A stretch of 64,000 nucleotides of DNA from Rhizobacter sp. Root404 (GTDB taxonomy: Bacteria > Pseudomonadota > Gammaproteobacteria > Burkholderiales > Burkholderiaceae_C). The DNA lies in NCBI RefSeq assembly GCF_001425865.1, contig NZ_LMDS01000006.1, positions 273,088-337,087 of the forward strand, written 5' to 3'. A program made the position numbers and the translations under genes. The notes under the pieces are model-generated. The model was not told where the DNA came from. It worked only from the letters and a program-made list of their open reading frames with translations, and made no database searches. Shown piece by piece: positions 43,135-53,064 of the stretch; position 1 is the stretch's first letter, and each line of letters starts with the position of its first letter.

Positions 43135-44916
43135 ATGCCGTCGATCCGTGCCACTCCATCTTCCCCTGTCGCGTTGGCCACCACTCCGTTCTGGTCCGCC
43201 CTCGCCGCCCTCGCCATCGGCCTACCAATGCTGCTGGCCTTCAACCTGCCGCCGTCCTCCACCTTCCTGAACCAGGCCGTCGCCCTGGTCGGCTGGGGCG
43301 GCTGGCTGGCGGTGCTGGCGGCGTCGCTGGCCCGGGCGCCGCGTGGCCGTCGGACTGCCGGGCAGATGTCGCTGCAGGCGGCGCTGCTCGTGCTGCTGGC
43401 TTCTGCGCTGGCTTCCCCGCTGTGGGCCGACCTGCCCTGGTCGCTGTCGCTGTCGTCGGCCGGCATGATCGCCGCGGCGATGCTGGCGGTGCAGGCGGGC
43501 GCGCGCGCGCAGGGGGACGGGTTCGCGGTGCCCGCGTTTCGCGCGCTGTGCCTCGGGCTGGTCGTGGCCGGTACGCTCAGCAGCGTGGTCGGGCTGGTTC
43601 AGGTGTTCGCGCCGGGCTGGACCGACGGCAACTGGATCGCACGCACCTACATCGAGGGCCGCGCGGTCGGCAACATGCGGCAGCCCAACCATTTGAGCAG
43701 CCTGCTGCTGTGGGCCGTCGTCGCGGCGGCGTGGCTGGGCGAGGCGCAGGTGCTGCGGCGCTGGCTGGTGAACGCGCTCGCCCTGCTGTTCGTCTTCGTC
43801 GTCGTGCTGACGGCCTCGCGCACCGGCGCGCTGAGCATGCTGCTGCTCACCGCCTGGGCGCTGCTCGACCGTCGCCTGTCGCGCCCGGCGCGCTGGCTGC
43901 TCGGGCTCGCGCCGTTGATCTACTTCGTGTTCTGGTACGGCACCGGCGTCTGGGCCGATGCCAGCCACCATGTGTTCGGCGGCGAGACGCGCTTCAGCAC
44001 CCAGGGTGACGTGTCCAGCTCGCGGCTGGGCATCTGGTCGAACACGCTGACGCTGATCCGCATGCACCCGTGGACGGGCGTCGGCTTCGGCGAATTCAAC
44101 TTCGCCTGGACGCTGACGCCGTTCCCCGGCCGCCCGGTCGCGTTCTTCGACCACACCCACAACCTGCCGCTGCAGTTCCTCGTCGAACTGGGCATTCCGC
44201 TCGGCGCGCTGGTGCTCGGGCTGATGTTGTATGCACTCTCGATCGCCTGGCGCGCGGCGCGTGCGCCGGTGCCTGTCGATGCCGCGCCCGGCGAGTCGCT
44301 GCTGCGGCCGGCGGCGTTCGCGATGGTGCTGCTGATCCTCGTGCACAGCCTGCTCGAGTACCCGCTCTGGTACGCCTATTACCTGCTGCCGGCCGCCTTC
44401 GCGTTCGGCTTGTGCCTGGCGTCACCGCCGGTCGATGCGCCTGCGGCGAAGCGCGGCGGCGTGAACGGGCTCTTGATCGGCGCGGTCGCGCTGATGCTGG
44501 GCGGCGCGCTGTCGGTGGTCGATTACGCCCGTGTCGTCGTGATCTTCTCGCCGTCCGCCGGTTCGCCGGCGCTGGCGCAGCGCATCGTCGACGGCCGCAA
44601 GAGCATCTTCTTCTCGCACCACGCCGACTACGCCGCGGCCACCACCAGCGAGCACCCGGCCGACGTGATGCCGGCCTTTCTCGGTGCACCGCATTACCTG
44701 CTCGACGCGCGCCTGCTGCAGGCCTGGGCCACCGCGCTCGATCAGGCCGGCGACACCGAGCACGCGCGCTACCTCGCGCAGCGCCTGCGCGAGTTCCGCA
44801 ACGACCAGTCGGCCGAGTTCTTCGCGCCGTGCGACGCGCCGCCTGCAATCGGTTCGGCCTTGCCGTTCCAGTGCCTGGCGCCTGCCCGCGCGTTCAAGTT
44901 CGAGGACTTTCGCTGA
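43135..44916 (+). CDS. Second PglL/O-antigen-ligase-like membrane protein
   Basis: The 593-residue membrane protein has about 12 helices and ligase motifs like those of the protein next to pilA: RAVGNMRQPNHLSSLLLW, TASRTGALSML, HPWTGVGFGEFNFAWTL and DHTHNLPLQFLVELGIPLGAL, with a conserved His in the large loop. The C-terminal 130 residues are soluble, including a HYLLDARLLQAWATALDQAGD segment typical of Wzy_C_2. It is divergent from the second transferase gene (209 bases apart). I chose the ATG reading MPSIRATPSS. Two ligases in one locus suggest two acceptors or glycans. Confidence 0.88.
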   Translation: MPSIRATPSSPVALATTPFWSALAALAIGLPMLLAFNLPPSSTFLNQAVALVGWGGWLAVLAASLARAPRGRRTAGQMSLQAALLVLLASALASPLWADLPWSLSLSSAGMIAAAMLAVQAGARAQGDGFAVPAFRALCLGLVVAGTLSSVVGLVQVFAPGWTDGNWIARTYIEGRAVGNMRQPNHLSSLLLWAVVAAAWLGEAQVLRRWLVNALALLFVFVVVLTASRTGALSMLLLTAWALLDRRLSRPARWLLGLAPLIYFVFWYGTGVWADASHHVFGGETRFSTQGDVSSSRLGIWSNTLTLIRMHPWTGVGFGEFNFAWTLTPFPGRPVAFFDHTHNLPLQFLVELGIPLGALVLGLMLYALSIAWRAARAPVPVDAAPGESLLRPAAFAMVLLILVHSLLEYPLWYAYYLLPAAFAFGLCLASPPVDAPAAKRGGVNGLLIGAVALMLGGALSVVDYARVVVIFSPSAGSPALAQRIVDGRKSIFFSHHADYAAATTSEHPADVMPAFLGAPHYLLDARLLQAWATALDQAGDTEHARYLAQRLREFRNDQSAEFFAPCDAPPAIGSALPFQCLAPARAFKFEDFR

Positions 44917-44931
44917 GCGGGTCGCGCGCGC

Positions 44932-45438
44932 TCAGCCCGCGACCCAATCCCCCGACTTCCCCCCGTGCTTCTCCAGCACGCGGATCCCGTCCATCACCAT
45001 CCCGCGGTCGGCGGCCTTGCACATGTCGTAGACCGTCAGCAGGCCGATCTGCACCGCGGTCAGCGCCTCCATCTCGACGCCGGTGCGGCCGAGCGTCTCG
45101 ACCTGCGCGGTGCAGCGCACGCTGCTGGTCGCCCGGTCGGTCTCGAACTCGACCGCCACACGGGTGATCGGCAGCGGGTGGCACAGCGGGATCAGCTCGG
45201 CGGTGCGCTTGGCGGCCTGGATCGCCGCGATGCGCGCGACGCCGATCACGTCGCCCTTCTTCGCCTGCCCGCCCTCGATCAGCGCCAGCGTCGCCGGCAG
45301 CATGCGGATCGTGCCGGTCGCGCGCGCGATGCGGTGGGTCTCGCCCTTGGCCGAGACATCGACCATGTGCGCCTGCCCCTGCGCGTCGAAATGCGTCAGC
45401 GGCGAAGCGGCAGGCGATGCGGGCGGCGTTGAACTCAT
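44932..45438 (-). CDS. moaC: Cyclic pyranopterin monophosphate synthase
   Basis: The 168-residue enzyme converts the GTP-derived 3',8-cyclised intermediate into cPMP in molybdenum-cofactor synthesis. Markers are THFDAQGQAHMVDVSAKGETHRIARATG, LIPLCHPLPITRVAVEFE and TGVEMEALTAVQIGLLTVYDMCKAADRGM, with the catalytic lysine in the C-terminal KHGGKSG. Two ATGs 12 bases apart could start it; the inner one is chosen, with GAGG at better distance. No other moa genes are adjacent. Confidence 0.95.
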   Translation of the reverse strand: MSSTPPASPAASPLTHFDAQGQAHMVDVSAKGETHRIARATGTIRMLPATLALIEGGQAKKGDVIGVARIAAIQAAKRTAELIPLCHPLPITRVAVEFETDRATSSVRCTAQVETLGRTGVEMEALTAVQIGLLTVYDMCKAADRGMVMDGIRVLEKHGGKSGDWVAG

Positions 45439-45502
45439 GGCACGAAACATCCTCGAAACGTTTGTGCGGCATCATAGCCACGCGCTTTCGCAGCCCACCT
45501 CC

Positions 45503-47113
45503 GTGTCGACACCACCCGATCGCCCCCGCCCGCTGCGGCGCCGCCTCGTCGCCGCCGCCACCGCCCTCGCGCTGCTCTTGCCAAGCACGCTGCCGCCGGC
45601 GTGGGCGCAGAACCAGCTGCCGTCGCTGGGCGATCCGTCGGGTGACGATTTCAGCATCGCGACCGAACACAAGCTCGGCGCCGAGATCATGCGTGAGATC
45701 CGCGCCGACCCGGACTACCTCGACGACCCGGTGCTGCTCGAATACGTCCAGTTGCTCTGGCAGCCGCTGGTCGCGCAGGCGCGCGTGCGCGGCAACCTGA
45801 GCGCCGACATCGACCAGCGCCTCGCGTGGGAGCCGTTCCTGGTGCGCGACAAGGAGGTCAACGCGTTCGCGCTGCCGGGCGGTTTCGTCGGCGTGTACCT
45901 CGGCCTGATCGCGCTGACCGGCAGCCGTGACGAGCTGGCCTCGGTGCTGGCGCACGAGATGTCGCACATCACGCAGCGCCACATCGCGCGCAGCATCGGC
46001 AACGCCAAGCGCCAGTCGATCCTCAGCCTCGCGGCGATGCTCGCGGGCCTGGTCGTCGCGAGCCGTGCCGGCAACAGCAGCATCGACGCCGCCAACGCGG
46101 CAGTCGTCGGCAGCCAGGCGCTGGCGGCTCAGGGGCAGCTCAACTTCTCGCGCGACATGGAGCGCGAGGCCGACCGCGTCGGCTGGCAGGTGATGACCGG
46201 CGCCGGCTTCGCACCCGGCGGCATGGCAGCGATGTTCGAGAAGCTCGAGCAGTCCTCGCGGCTGAACGACTCCGGCGGCTACCCGTACCTGCGCAGCCAC
46301 CCGCTGACGAGCGAGCGCATCGGCGAGGCGCGTGCGCGCATGGGCACGGCCGGCGCGGCTAGTGCCGCCAGTGCGGTGGTCGCGCTGCCGGCGACGCCGG
46401 CGCAGCTCGAGCACATCGCCGCACAGGCCCGTGCGCGGGTGCTGATGGACTCGCGCTTCGACGCGCTGCGCCGCTGGCAGGCGCTGGATGGCGACCGCAT
46501 CGCAACCACCACCGGCGAGAAACTGCTCTCGGCCTACTCGAGCGCGCTCGCCTCGACGCTGTTGCGCGACTGGTCGCGCGCCGACGCGTCGATCGCGGCT
46601 GCCGCCGCCCTGGTGCGCGGTAACGCGCGCGCCGAACGCGCGGTCGCGCTGCTGAACGTGCAGTCGCTGCTGGCGCGCGGCGATGTCTCGCGCGCCACCG
46701 CGGCGCTCGATCCGTACCGCACCGACGGTTCGCGGCCGACGCTGCTGCTGGCGGCCCAGGCGACGCTGGCCGCGGTGCCCCGGCAGGCGCCCGACAGCCC
46801 GGCACTGCGCCAGCAGGCTGAACAACTGCGCACCTGGACGGCGATCCGGCCGACCGACTCGCTCGCGTGGACCGCGCTGAGCCAGACCGAGGAGCGCCTC
46901 GGCCAGCCGCTGCGCGCGCTGCGCGCCGATGCCGAATCGCGGGTCGCGCTCGGCGACCTGGAAGGCGCGGCCGACCGCCTGCGCGCCGGCCAGCGCCGCG
47001 CCCGCAGCGGCGGCGCCGTCGACTTCATCGACGTCTCGGTGATCGACGCGCGGCTGCGTGATGTCGACGCGCAACTGCGCCAGCGCAAGGCCGACGAGAA
47101 GTCGCTCAAGTAG
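45503..47113 (+). CDS. BepA-like M48 metallopeptidase with TPR tail
   Basis: The 536-residue protein has a signal peptide ending AWAQ, then an M48 domain with the zinc site His151-Glu-Met-Ser-His155 and third ligand in DMEREAD (LNFSRDMEREADRVG). The C-terminal half (about 310-530) is helical TPR-like. The layout is that of BepA/YfgC, a periplasmic protease and chaperone that assists outer-membrane protein assembly. The GTG start chosen gives the clean signal peptide MSTPPDRPRPLRRR. An ATG at 45437 is also in frame and would overlap the divergent moaC start. Confidence 0.9.
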   Translation: MSTPPDRPRPLRRRLVAAATALALLLPSTLPPAWAQNQLPSLGDPSGDDFSIATEHKLGAEIMREIRADPDYLDDPVLLEYVQLLWQPLVAQARVRGNLSADIDQRLAWEPFLVRDKEVNAFALPGGFVGVYLGLIALTGSRDELASVLAHEMSHITQRHIARSIGNAKRQSILSLAAMLAGLVVASRAGNSSIDAANAAVVGSQALAAQGQLNFSRDMEREADRVGWQVMTGAGFAPGGMAAMFEKLEQSSRLNDSGGYPYLRSHPLTSERIGEARARMGTAGAASAASAVVALPATPAQLEHIAAQARARVLMDSRFDALRRWQALDGDRIATTTGEKLLSAYSSALASTLLRDWSRADASIAAAAALVRGNARAERAVALLNVQSLLARGDVSRATAALDPYRTDGSRPTLLLAAQATLAAVPRQAPDSPALRQQAEQLRTWTAIRPTDSLAWTALSQTEERLGQPLRALRADAESRVALGDLEGAADRLRAGQRRARSGGAVDFIDVSVIDARLRDVDAQLRQRKADEKSLK

Positions 47114-47178
47114 TGCGGCACCGCTCGTAGACTCTCGCGACGCCGGGCCGAACCCGGCGCGAATCAGGGAGTCGGTGC

Positions 47179-50100
47179 ATGCGGTCAGTCGTCGAGAAGT
47201 TCCGGGCCTGGCCCACAACCCTCGCATTCCTCGCGGCGCTTGCGGCCGTGCCGCCGGCGCATGCCGCGACCATCGCCGCGGTCACGCCGCAAGGCGAGGT
47301 CGCTCAGGTGCGGCAGATCACCGTCAAGTTCTCGGAGGCCGTGGTCGCGTTCGGCGACTTGCGCCTGCCGGACCCGATGGCGCTCGCCTGTCAGGGCGCG
47401 GTGCCGGCCGGCGCCGGACGCTGGGCCAACGACCGTGTCTGGCTCTACGACTTCCGCGAGCCGCTGCCGCCCGGCACGCGCTGCACGCTGAAGGCGCGCA
47501 GCGACTGGAAGCCGCTGAACGGCGCGCTGACCGGCCCGGCCGAGTACAGCTTCAACACCGGCGGCCCGGCCATCGTCTCGATGCAGCCGTACGACGGCTC
47601 GCAGATCGCCGAGGACCAGTATTTCCTGCTGCGCCTGAACGGCGCGGCGGTCGAGAGCACGGTGCTCGCGAACGCCTGGTGCGAAGTCGAGGGCATCGGC
47701 GAGCGGATCGGCGTCACCGTGATCGGCGGCGACGCGCGCGCCGCGCTGCTGAAGGCGCGCGGCATCGACAAGAAGGAGCAGATCGAGCGCACGCTGATCC
47801 TGACCTGCAAGCGCCCACTGCCGCACGCCGCGGCGGTGCGGCTGACCTGGGGCCAGGGCATCACCGGTGTCGCGAACCCGAAGATCGCGACGACGATCGA
47901 GCAGCGCTACCGCTTCACGGTGCGTCCGGCGTTCACGGCCGAGTTCAGCTGCGAGCGCGAGAACGCGAACGCGCCGTGCCTGCCGATCCGGCCGATGACG
48001 GTGCGCTTCTCGGCGCCCGTCGCGCGCGAGACGGCGGCGAAGCTGCGGCTGAATCCGCCGTCCGGCGGCGCGCTCGCGCCGGTGTTCGACAAGGACGACA
48101 AGTCGACCGAGGTCAGCGCCGTCACGTTCCCGATCCCGCTGCCGGAGCGCGCGGCGTTCACGATCGCACTGCCGGCCGACCTGAAGGACAACGCCGGCCG
48201 GGCGTTGGACAACGCGTCGATGTTCCCGCTGCAGGTCGCGACCGGCGAGGCCCCGCCGATCGCCAAGTTCGCCGCGGCGCCGTTCGGCGTCATCGAGGCA
48301 GCCGACCCGCTGTTGCCGGTCACCGTGCGTCATGTGCAAGGCGACCTGAGGCCCGCGGCGCCGGGCGGCCAGGTGCGCATCAAGCACCTGCAGACCGACG
48401 CCGACATCCTGGCCTGGTTCGCGACGCTGCGCCGCTACGACGAGAGCCGCATCAGCGCGAAGGATGCGGGCCTGCCCGAGTCGCAGTGGTTCACGACCGA
48501 GACCGACACCGATGCGCGCGGCCGGCCGATCAAGCGCAAGGCGGAGCGGTTCGTCGCGACCCGCGAGCTTTCGCTGCTGAACAAGGACGCGTCCGCGAAG
48601 CGCCTCGACCTGCCGCAATTGAACGGTGGCGACCCGCGGCCGTTCGAGGTCGTCGGCATCCCGATCGCCGAGCCGGGCTATCACGTCGTCGAGATCGAGT
48701 CGCTGCGGCTCGGCCAGTCGCTGCTCGACAAGCGCGCGCCGATGTTCGTGCGCACCGGCGTGCTCGTCACCAACCTCGGCGTGCACTTCAAGCTCGGGCG
48801 CGAGAACAGCCTGGCGTGGGTGACCTCGCTCGATCGCGGCAAGCCGGTCGACGGGGCGGAGGTCGTCGTCAACGACTGCACGGGTCGCAAGCTGTGGTCC
48901 GGCCGCACCGACGCGAACGGGCTGGCCCGGATTTCTCAGGCGCTCGACGCGGACGTGGCGGTCTGCCCGGCCGAGTCGGGCCTGTTCGTCACCGCCCGCA
49001 AGGCCGATGCGAAAGGCGTGGTCGACACCGCGTTCGTGTTCAGCAGCTGGCAGAAGGGCATCGAATCGTGGCGCTTCAACGTCCCGGTCGGCCGCGGCGT
49101 CGAGCCCGACGTGCGCACCGCCACGGTGTTCGACCGCACGCTGTTCCGTGCCGGCGAGACGGTGTCGATGAAGCACTTCGCGCGCACCGAGACCTCGGCC
49201 GGCCTCGCCGCGCTGAAGCCCGAGGACCTGCCGACGCGCATGAAGATCGTCCACGCCGGCACCGGCCAGGAGTTCGTGCAGCCGTTGAAGTGGAACGGCG
49301 TGCGCCATGCGCTCGCCACCTGGGCGATCCCGCCGGCCGCCAAGCTCGGCGTCTACAACGTCGTGCTCGTGCGCGAAAGCGCTGACGCGAAGCGCCGCCG
49401 CGAGTGGATCAGCGGCGATTTCCGCGTCGAGGAGTTCCGCTTGCCGCTGGTCGATGCGCGCCTGACCGGGCCGAAGGCGGTCGCGGTTGCACCGAAGGAG
49501 CTGCCGATCGCCGCGCAGCTCAACTACTTCTCCGGCGGGCCGATGGTGCAGCAGCCGGCGCGCGCGTCGGCACTGCTGAAGAGCCGCAGCGTCGCGTTCG
49601 CGGGCTACGAGGAGTTCTCGTTCGAGCCGCCGCGCGACCCGGCCGCCACGCCCGCGTCGCGCGACGAAGAGGACAGCGAGACCGCGCCCGAGGCGCGCGA
49701 CGGCAAGCTGATCGCCGACAAGCTCGCGCTGACGACCGACCGCAACGGCGCCGCCAACTTCACGCTGAAGGACCTGCCGCCGACCAGGCGCCCCAGCGAG
49801 GTCACCGCCGAGCTGACCTACAACGACCCGAACGGCGAGGTGCAGACGGTCGCGACCACGATCCCGCTCTGGCCGAGCGCGGTGGTGCTCGGCGTCAAGA
49901 CCGGCTCGTGGGCGAGCGGCCGCGGCAAGGCTCGCTTCAGTGCCGTCGCGCTCGACACCCAGGGCCAGCCGATCAGGAACCAGGCCATCGAGGTGCGCGG
50001 CCGCCTGAGCCAGGTGATCAGCACGCGCAAGCGCATGGTCGGCGGCTTCTACGCCTACGACAACCGCACCGAGCAGAAGGACCTGGGCGCGCTGTGCAGC

Positions 50101-53064
50101 GGCCAGACCGACGACCGCGGGCTGCTCGCCTGCGAGGCCGAGCTCGACACCGCCGGTCAGGTCGAGCTGATCGCGTCGAGCAAGGATGCCGCTGGCAACG
50201 CCGCGCAGGCCGCCGCCAGCCTCTGGGTCACGAAGCAGGGCGAACTCTGGTTCGCGCAGGACAACGACGACCGCATCGACCTGCTGCCCGAGAAGAAGCG
50301 CTACGAGCCGGGCGAGACCGCGAAGCTGCAGGTCCGCATGCCGTTCCGCGAGGCGACCGCGCTGGTGGCCGTCGAGCGCGAGGGCGTGCTGGACACGCGG
50401 GTCGTCACGCTGCGCGGCGACGACCCGACCGTCGAGCTGAAGATCGAGCCGAGCTGGGGCCCGAACGTCTATGTCAGCGTGCTCGCGCTGCGCGGGCGCC
50501 TGCGCGAGGTGCCGTGGTACTCGCTGTTCACCTGGGGCTGGAAGGAGCCGCTGAACTGGTGGCGCGCGTTCCGCGTCGAAGGGCGCGACTACCAGGCGCC
50601 GACCGCGATGGTCGACCTCGCGAAGCCGGCGTTCAAGCTCGGCGTCGCGGCGCTGAAGATCGGCTTGAAGGCGCACGAGCTGCAGGTGAGCGTGACGACC
50701 GACAAGCCCCAGTATTCGGTGCGGCAGAAGGTGGTCGCGAAGGTCAGGGTGGCGTTCGGCGGCAAGCCGCTGGCCGGCACCAGCGTCGCGTTCGCGGCGG
50801 TCGACGAGGGCCTGCTCGCGCTGCGCCCGAACGATTCGTGGGACCTGCTGAACACGATGATCAAGCCGCGCGCCTGGGGCGTGGAGACCAGCACCGCGCA
50901 GAGCGAGATCATCGGCCGGCGCCACTACGGCCGCAAGGCGATCGCGGCCGGCGGCGGCGGCGGGCGCGGCAGCACGCGCGAGCTGTTCGACACGCTGCTG
51001 CTGTGGAAGGGCGACGTGCTGCTGGACGCGAACGGCGAGGCCACGATCGAGGTGCCGCTGAATGACTCGTTGACCAGCTTCAGGCTCGTGGCCATCGCCG
51101 ATGCGGGCGTGCAGCAGTTCGGCACCGGCAGCGCCAGCATCCGCGTCACGCAGGACCTGCAATTGCTCGCCGGCCTGCCGCCGCTGGTGCGCGAGGGCGA
51201 CCAGTTCGGCGCGATGCTGACGCTGCGCAACACCACCGCGCGCGAGATGAAGGTCCACGCGACGCTGCAGGGCACGGTGAACTCGGGCACTGCGCCCGAC
51301 GTCGTCCGCACGCCGCTGAACGTACCCGCGCAGGACGTGGTCGTGCCGGCCGGCGGCGCGCAGGAACTCGTCTGGCCGGTCAGCGTGCCGGCGGATGCGT
51401 TCAGCGTGACCTGGGAAGCCGGTGCCGACGAGCAGGGCGCCGGGCCCGCCGCGGCGCGCGCGCGCGACCGCGTGAAGGTCACGCAACTGGTCGCGCCCGC
51501 GGTGCCGGTGCGCGTGCTGCAGGCCACGCTGCAGCAGCTCGAAGGCACGCTGACCTTGCCGATCGCCGCGCCGGCCGATGCGCTGCCGGCCACCGGCCCC
51601 AAGCGCGGCGGCATCTTGGTCGCGACGCAGCCCAAGTTGAGCGGCGCGCTGCCCGGCATGCGCCGCTACTTCGAGACCTACCCGTTCATCTGCCTGGAGC
51701 AGAAGACCTCGAAGGCGGTCGGCCTGAAGGACGCGAAGCTGTGGGCCGCGGTCGCCGGCGCGCTGCCGACCTACCTCGACAGCGACGGCCTCGCCAGCTA
51801 CTTCCCGCCGCGCGCCGAGGACGGCCCGCGCGGCAGCGACCGGCTGACCGCCTACGTGCTCGCCGCGACGCACGAGGCCGGCTTCGAACTGCCCGCACCG
51901 GCGCGCGACGCGATGCTCGCCGGCCTGGCGGCGTTCGTCGAGGGCCGCATCGAGCGCAGCTTCTGGTCGCCGCGCGCGGATCTGGACGTGCGCAAGATCG
52001 CCGCGATCGAGGCGCTGTCGCGCTACGGCCGCGCGCAGCCCAAGATGCTCGGCTCTGTCAACCTCACGCCGAACATCTGGCCGACCGCGGCGGTGATCGA
52101 CTGGCTGCGCATCCTGCGCCAGCTCGACGGCGTGCCCAACGCCGCCAAGCGCATCGACGAGGCGAACCAGATCCTGCGCAGCCGACTGACGTATGCCGGC
52201 ACGACGCTGAAGTTCAGCAACGAGCAGGACGACTTCTGGTGGTGGCTGATGGACAGCGCCGACGCGAACGCCGCGCGGCTCATCCTCGCGGTGATGGACG
52301 ACCCGGCGTGGAAGGAGGACATCCCGCGCATGGTCGTCGGCGCACTGAGCCGCCAGCGCGCCGGCGCGTGGCTGACGACGACCGCCAACCTGTGGGGCTC
52401 GCTCGCGCTCGACAAGTTCTCGGCGAAGTTCGAGTCGGTCAAGGTCGGCGGCCGCACCGCCGCGACGCTCGCCGACCGCAGCGGCGCAATCGACTGGGCG
52501 AAGAGCCCGAACGGCGGTTCCATGCTGCTGGCCTGGCCGGCCACGCCGGGGCCGTTGAACGTCGCGCAGGACGGCACCGGCAAGCCGTGGCTGACGGTGC
52601 AGAGTCTGGCCGCTATCCCGCTGCGCGCGCCGCTGCGGGCGGGCTACAGCGTGGTGCGCAGCGTCAGCCCCGTCGAGCAGAAGGACAAGGCGGGCTGGTC
52701 GCGCGGCGACGTGGTCCGCGTGCGCATCGAGGTCGACGCCCAGAGCGACATGACCTGGGTCGTCGTCAGCGATCCGGTGCCCGGCGGCGCGACCATCCTC
52801 GGCAGCGGCCTCGGCCGCGACTCGGCGATCGCGACCCGCACCGAGCGGCGTGCCGGCAGCGCCTGGCCGGCGTTCGACGAGCGCGGGTTCGAGGCCTTCC
52901 GCAGCTACTTCGAATTCATGCCCAAGGGCAAGCACGTGATCGAGTACACCGTGCGGCTCAACAACCCGGGCCAGTTCTCGCTGCCGCCGACGCGGGTCGA
53001 GGCGATGTACGCGCCGGAGAGCTTCGGCGAGGCGCCGAACGCGGCGCTCGAGGTCCGGCCATGA
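47179..53064 (+). CDS. Bacterial alpha-2-macroglobulin with thioester motif
   Basis: The 1961-residue protein resembles bacterial alpha-2-macroglobulins (E. coli YfhM type), which trap attacking proteases. It has a cleavable signal peptide (residues 1-30, PPAHAA) and no lipobox cysteine, so it is probably soluble in the periplasm; YfhM is lipid-anchored. MG-type beta-domains run along the chain. The thioester motif Cys1505-Leu-Glu-Gln1508 in YPFICLEQKTS is intact, inside an alpha-helical toroid. Pairing with pbpC, which overlaps by four bases, is the classical arrangement, linking protease trapping with wall repair. Confidence 0.95.
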   Translation: MRSVVEKFRAWPTTLAFLAALAAVPPAHAATIAAVTPQGEVAQVRQITVKFSEAVVAFGDLRLPDPMALACQGAVPAGAGRWANDRVWLYDFREPLPPGTRCTLKARSDWKPLNGALTGPAEYSFNTGGPAIVSMQPYDGSQIAEDQYFLLRLNGAAVESTVLANAWCEVEGIGERIGVTVIGGDARAALLKARGIDKKEQIERTLILTCKRPLPHAAAVRLTWGQGITGVANPKIATTIEQRYRFTVRPAFTAEFSCERENANAPCLPIRPMTVRFSAPVARETAAKLRLNPPSGGALAPVFDKDDKSTEVSAVTFPIPLPERAAFTIALPADLKDNAGRALDNASMFPLQVATGEAPPIAKFAAAPFGVIEAADPLLPVTVRHVQGDLRPAAPGGQVRIKHLQTDADILAWFATLRRYDESRISAKDAGLPESQWFTTETDTDARGRPIKRKAERFVATRELSLLNKDASAKRLDLPQLNGGDPRPFEVVGIPIAEPGYHVVEIESLRLGQSLLDKRAPMFVRTGVLVTNLGVHFKLGRENSLAWVTSLDRGKPVDGAEVVVNDCTGRKLWSGRTDANGLARISQALDADVAVCPAESGLFVTARKADAKGVVDTAFVFSSWQKGIESWRFNVPVGRGVEPDVRTATVFDRTLFRAGETVSMKHFARTETSAGLAALKPEDLPTRMKIVHAGTGQEFVQPLKWNGVRHALATWAIPPAAKLGVYNVVLVRESADAKRRREWISGDFRVEEFRLPLVDARLTGPKAVAVAPKELPIAAQLNYFSGGPMVQQPARASALLKSRSVAFAGYEEFSFEPPRDPAATPASRDEEDSETAPEARDGKLIADKLALTTDRNGAANFTLKDLPPTRRPSEVTAELTYNDPNGEVQTVATTIPLWPSAVVLGVKTGSWASGRGKARFSAVALDTQGQPIRNQAIEVRGRLSQVISTRKRMVGGFYAYDNRTEQKDLGALCSGQTDDRGLLACEAELDTAGQVELIASSKDAAGNAAQAAASLWVTKQGELWFAQDNDDRIDLLPEKKRYEPGETAKLQVRMPFREATALVAVEREGVLDTRVVTLRGDDPTVELKIEPSWGPNVYVSVLALRGRLREVPWYSLFTWGWKEPLNWWRAFRVEGRDYQAPTAMVDLAKPAFKLGVAALKIGLKAHELQVSVTTDKPQYSVRQKVVAKVRVAFGGKPLAGTSVAFAAVDEGLLALRPNDSWDLLNTMIKPRAWGVETSTAQSEIIGRRHYGRKAIAAGGGGGRGSTRELFDTLLLWKGDVLLDANGEATIEVPLNDSLTSFRLVAIADAGVQQFGTGSASIRVTQDLQLLAGLPPLVREGDQFGAMLTLRNTTAREMKVHATLQGTVNSGTAPDVVRTPLNVPAQDVVVPAGGAQELVWPVSVPADAFSVTWEAGADEQGAGPAAARARDRVKVTQLVAPAVPVRVLQATLQQLEGTLTLPIAAPADALPATGPKRGGILVATQPKLSGALPGMRRYFETYPFICLEQKTSKAVGLKDAKLWAAVAGALPTYLDSDGLASYFPPRAEDGPRGSDRLTAYVLAATHEAGFELPAPARDAMLAGLAAFVEGRIERSFWSPRADLDVRKIAAIEALSRYGRAQPKMLGSVNLTPNIWPTAAVIDWLRILRQLDGVPNAAKRIDEANQILRSRLTYAGTTLKFSNEQDDFWWWLMDSADANAARLILAVMDDPAWKEDIPRMVVGALSRQRAGAWLTTTANLWGSLALDKFSAKFESVKVGGRTAATLADRSGAIDWAKSPNGGSMLLAWPATPGPLNVAQDGTGKPWLTVQSLAAIPLRAPLRAGYSVVRSVSPVEQKDKAGWSRGDVVRVRIEVDAQSDMTWVVVSDPVPGGATILGSGLGRDSAIATRTERRAGSAWPAFDERGFEAFRSYFEFMPKGKHVIEYTVRLNNPGQFSLPPTRVEAMYAPESFGEAPNAALEVRP

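Noticed and set aside
47185..52935. 1916-codon reverse-strand open frame
   Set aside because: Full antisense shadow of the alpha-2-macroglobulin gene. The composition is dominated by Arg, Asp, Val, Gln and His, and no motif is present.
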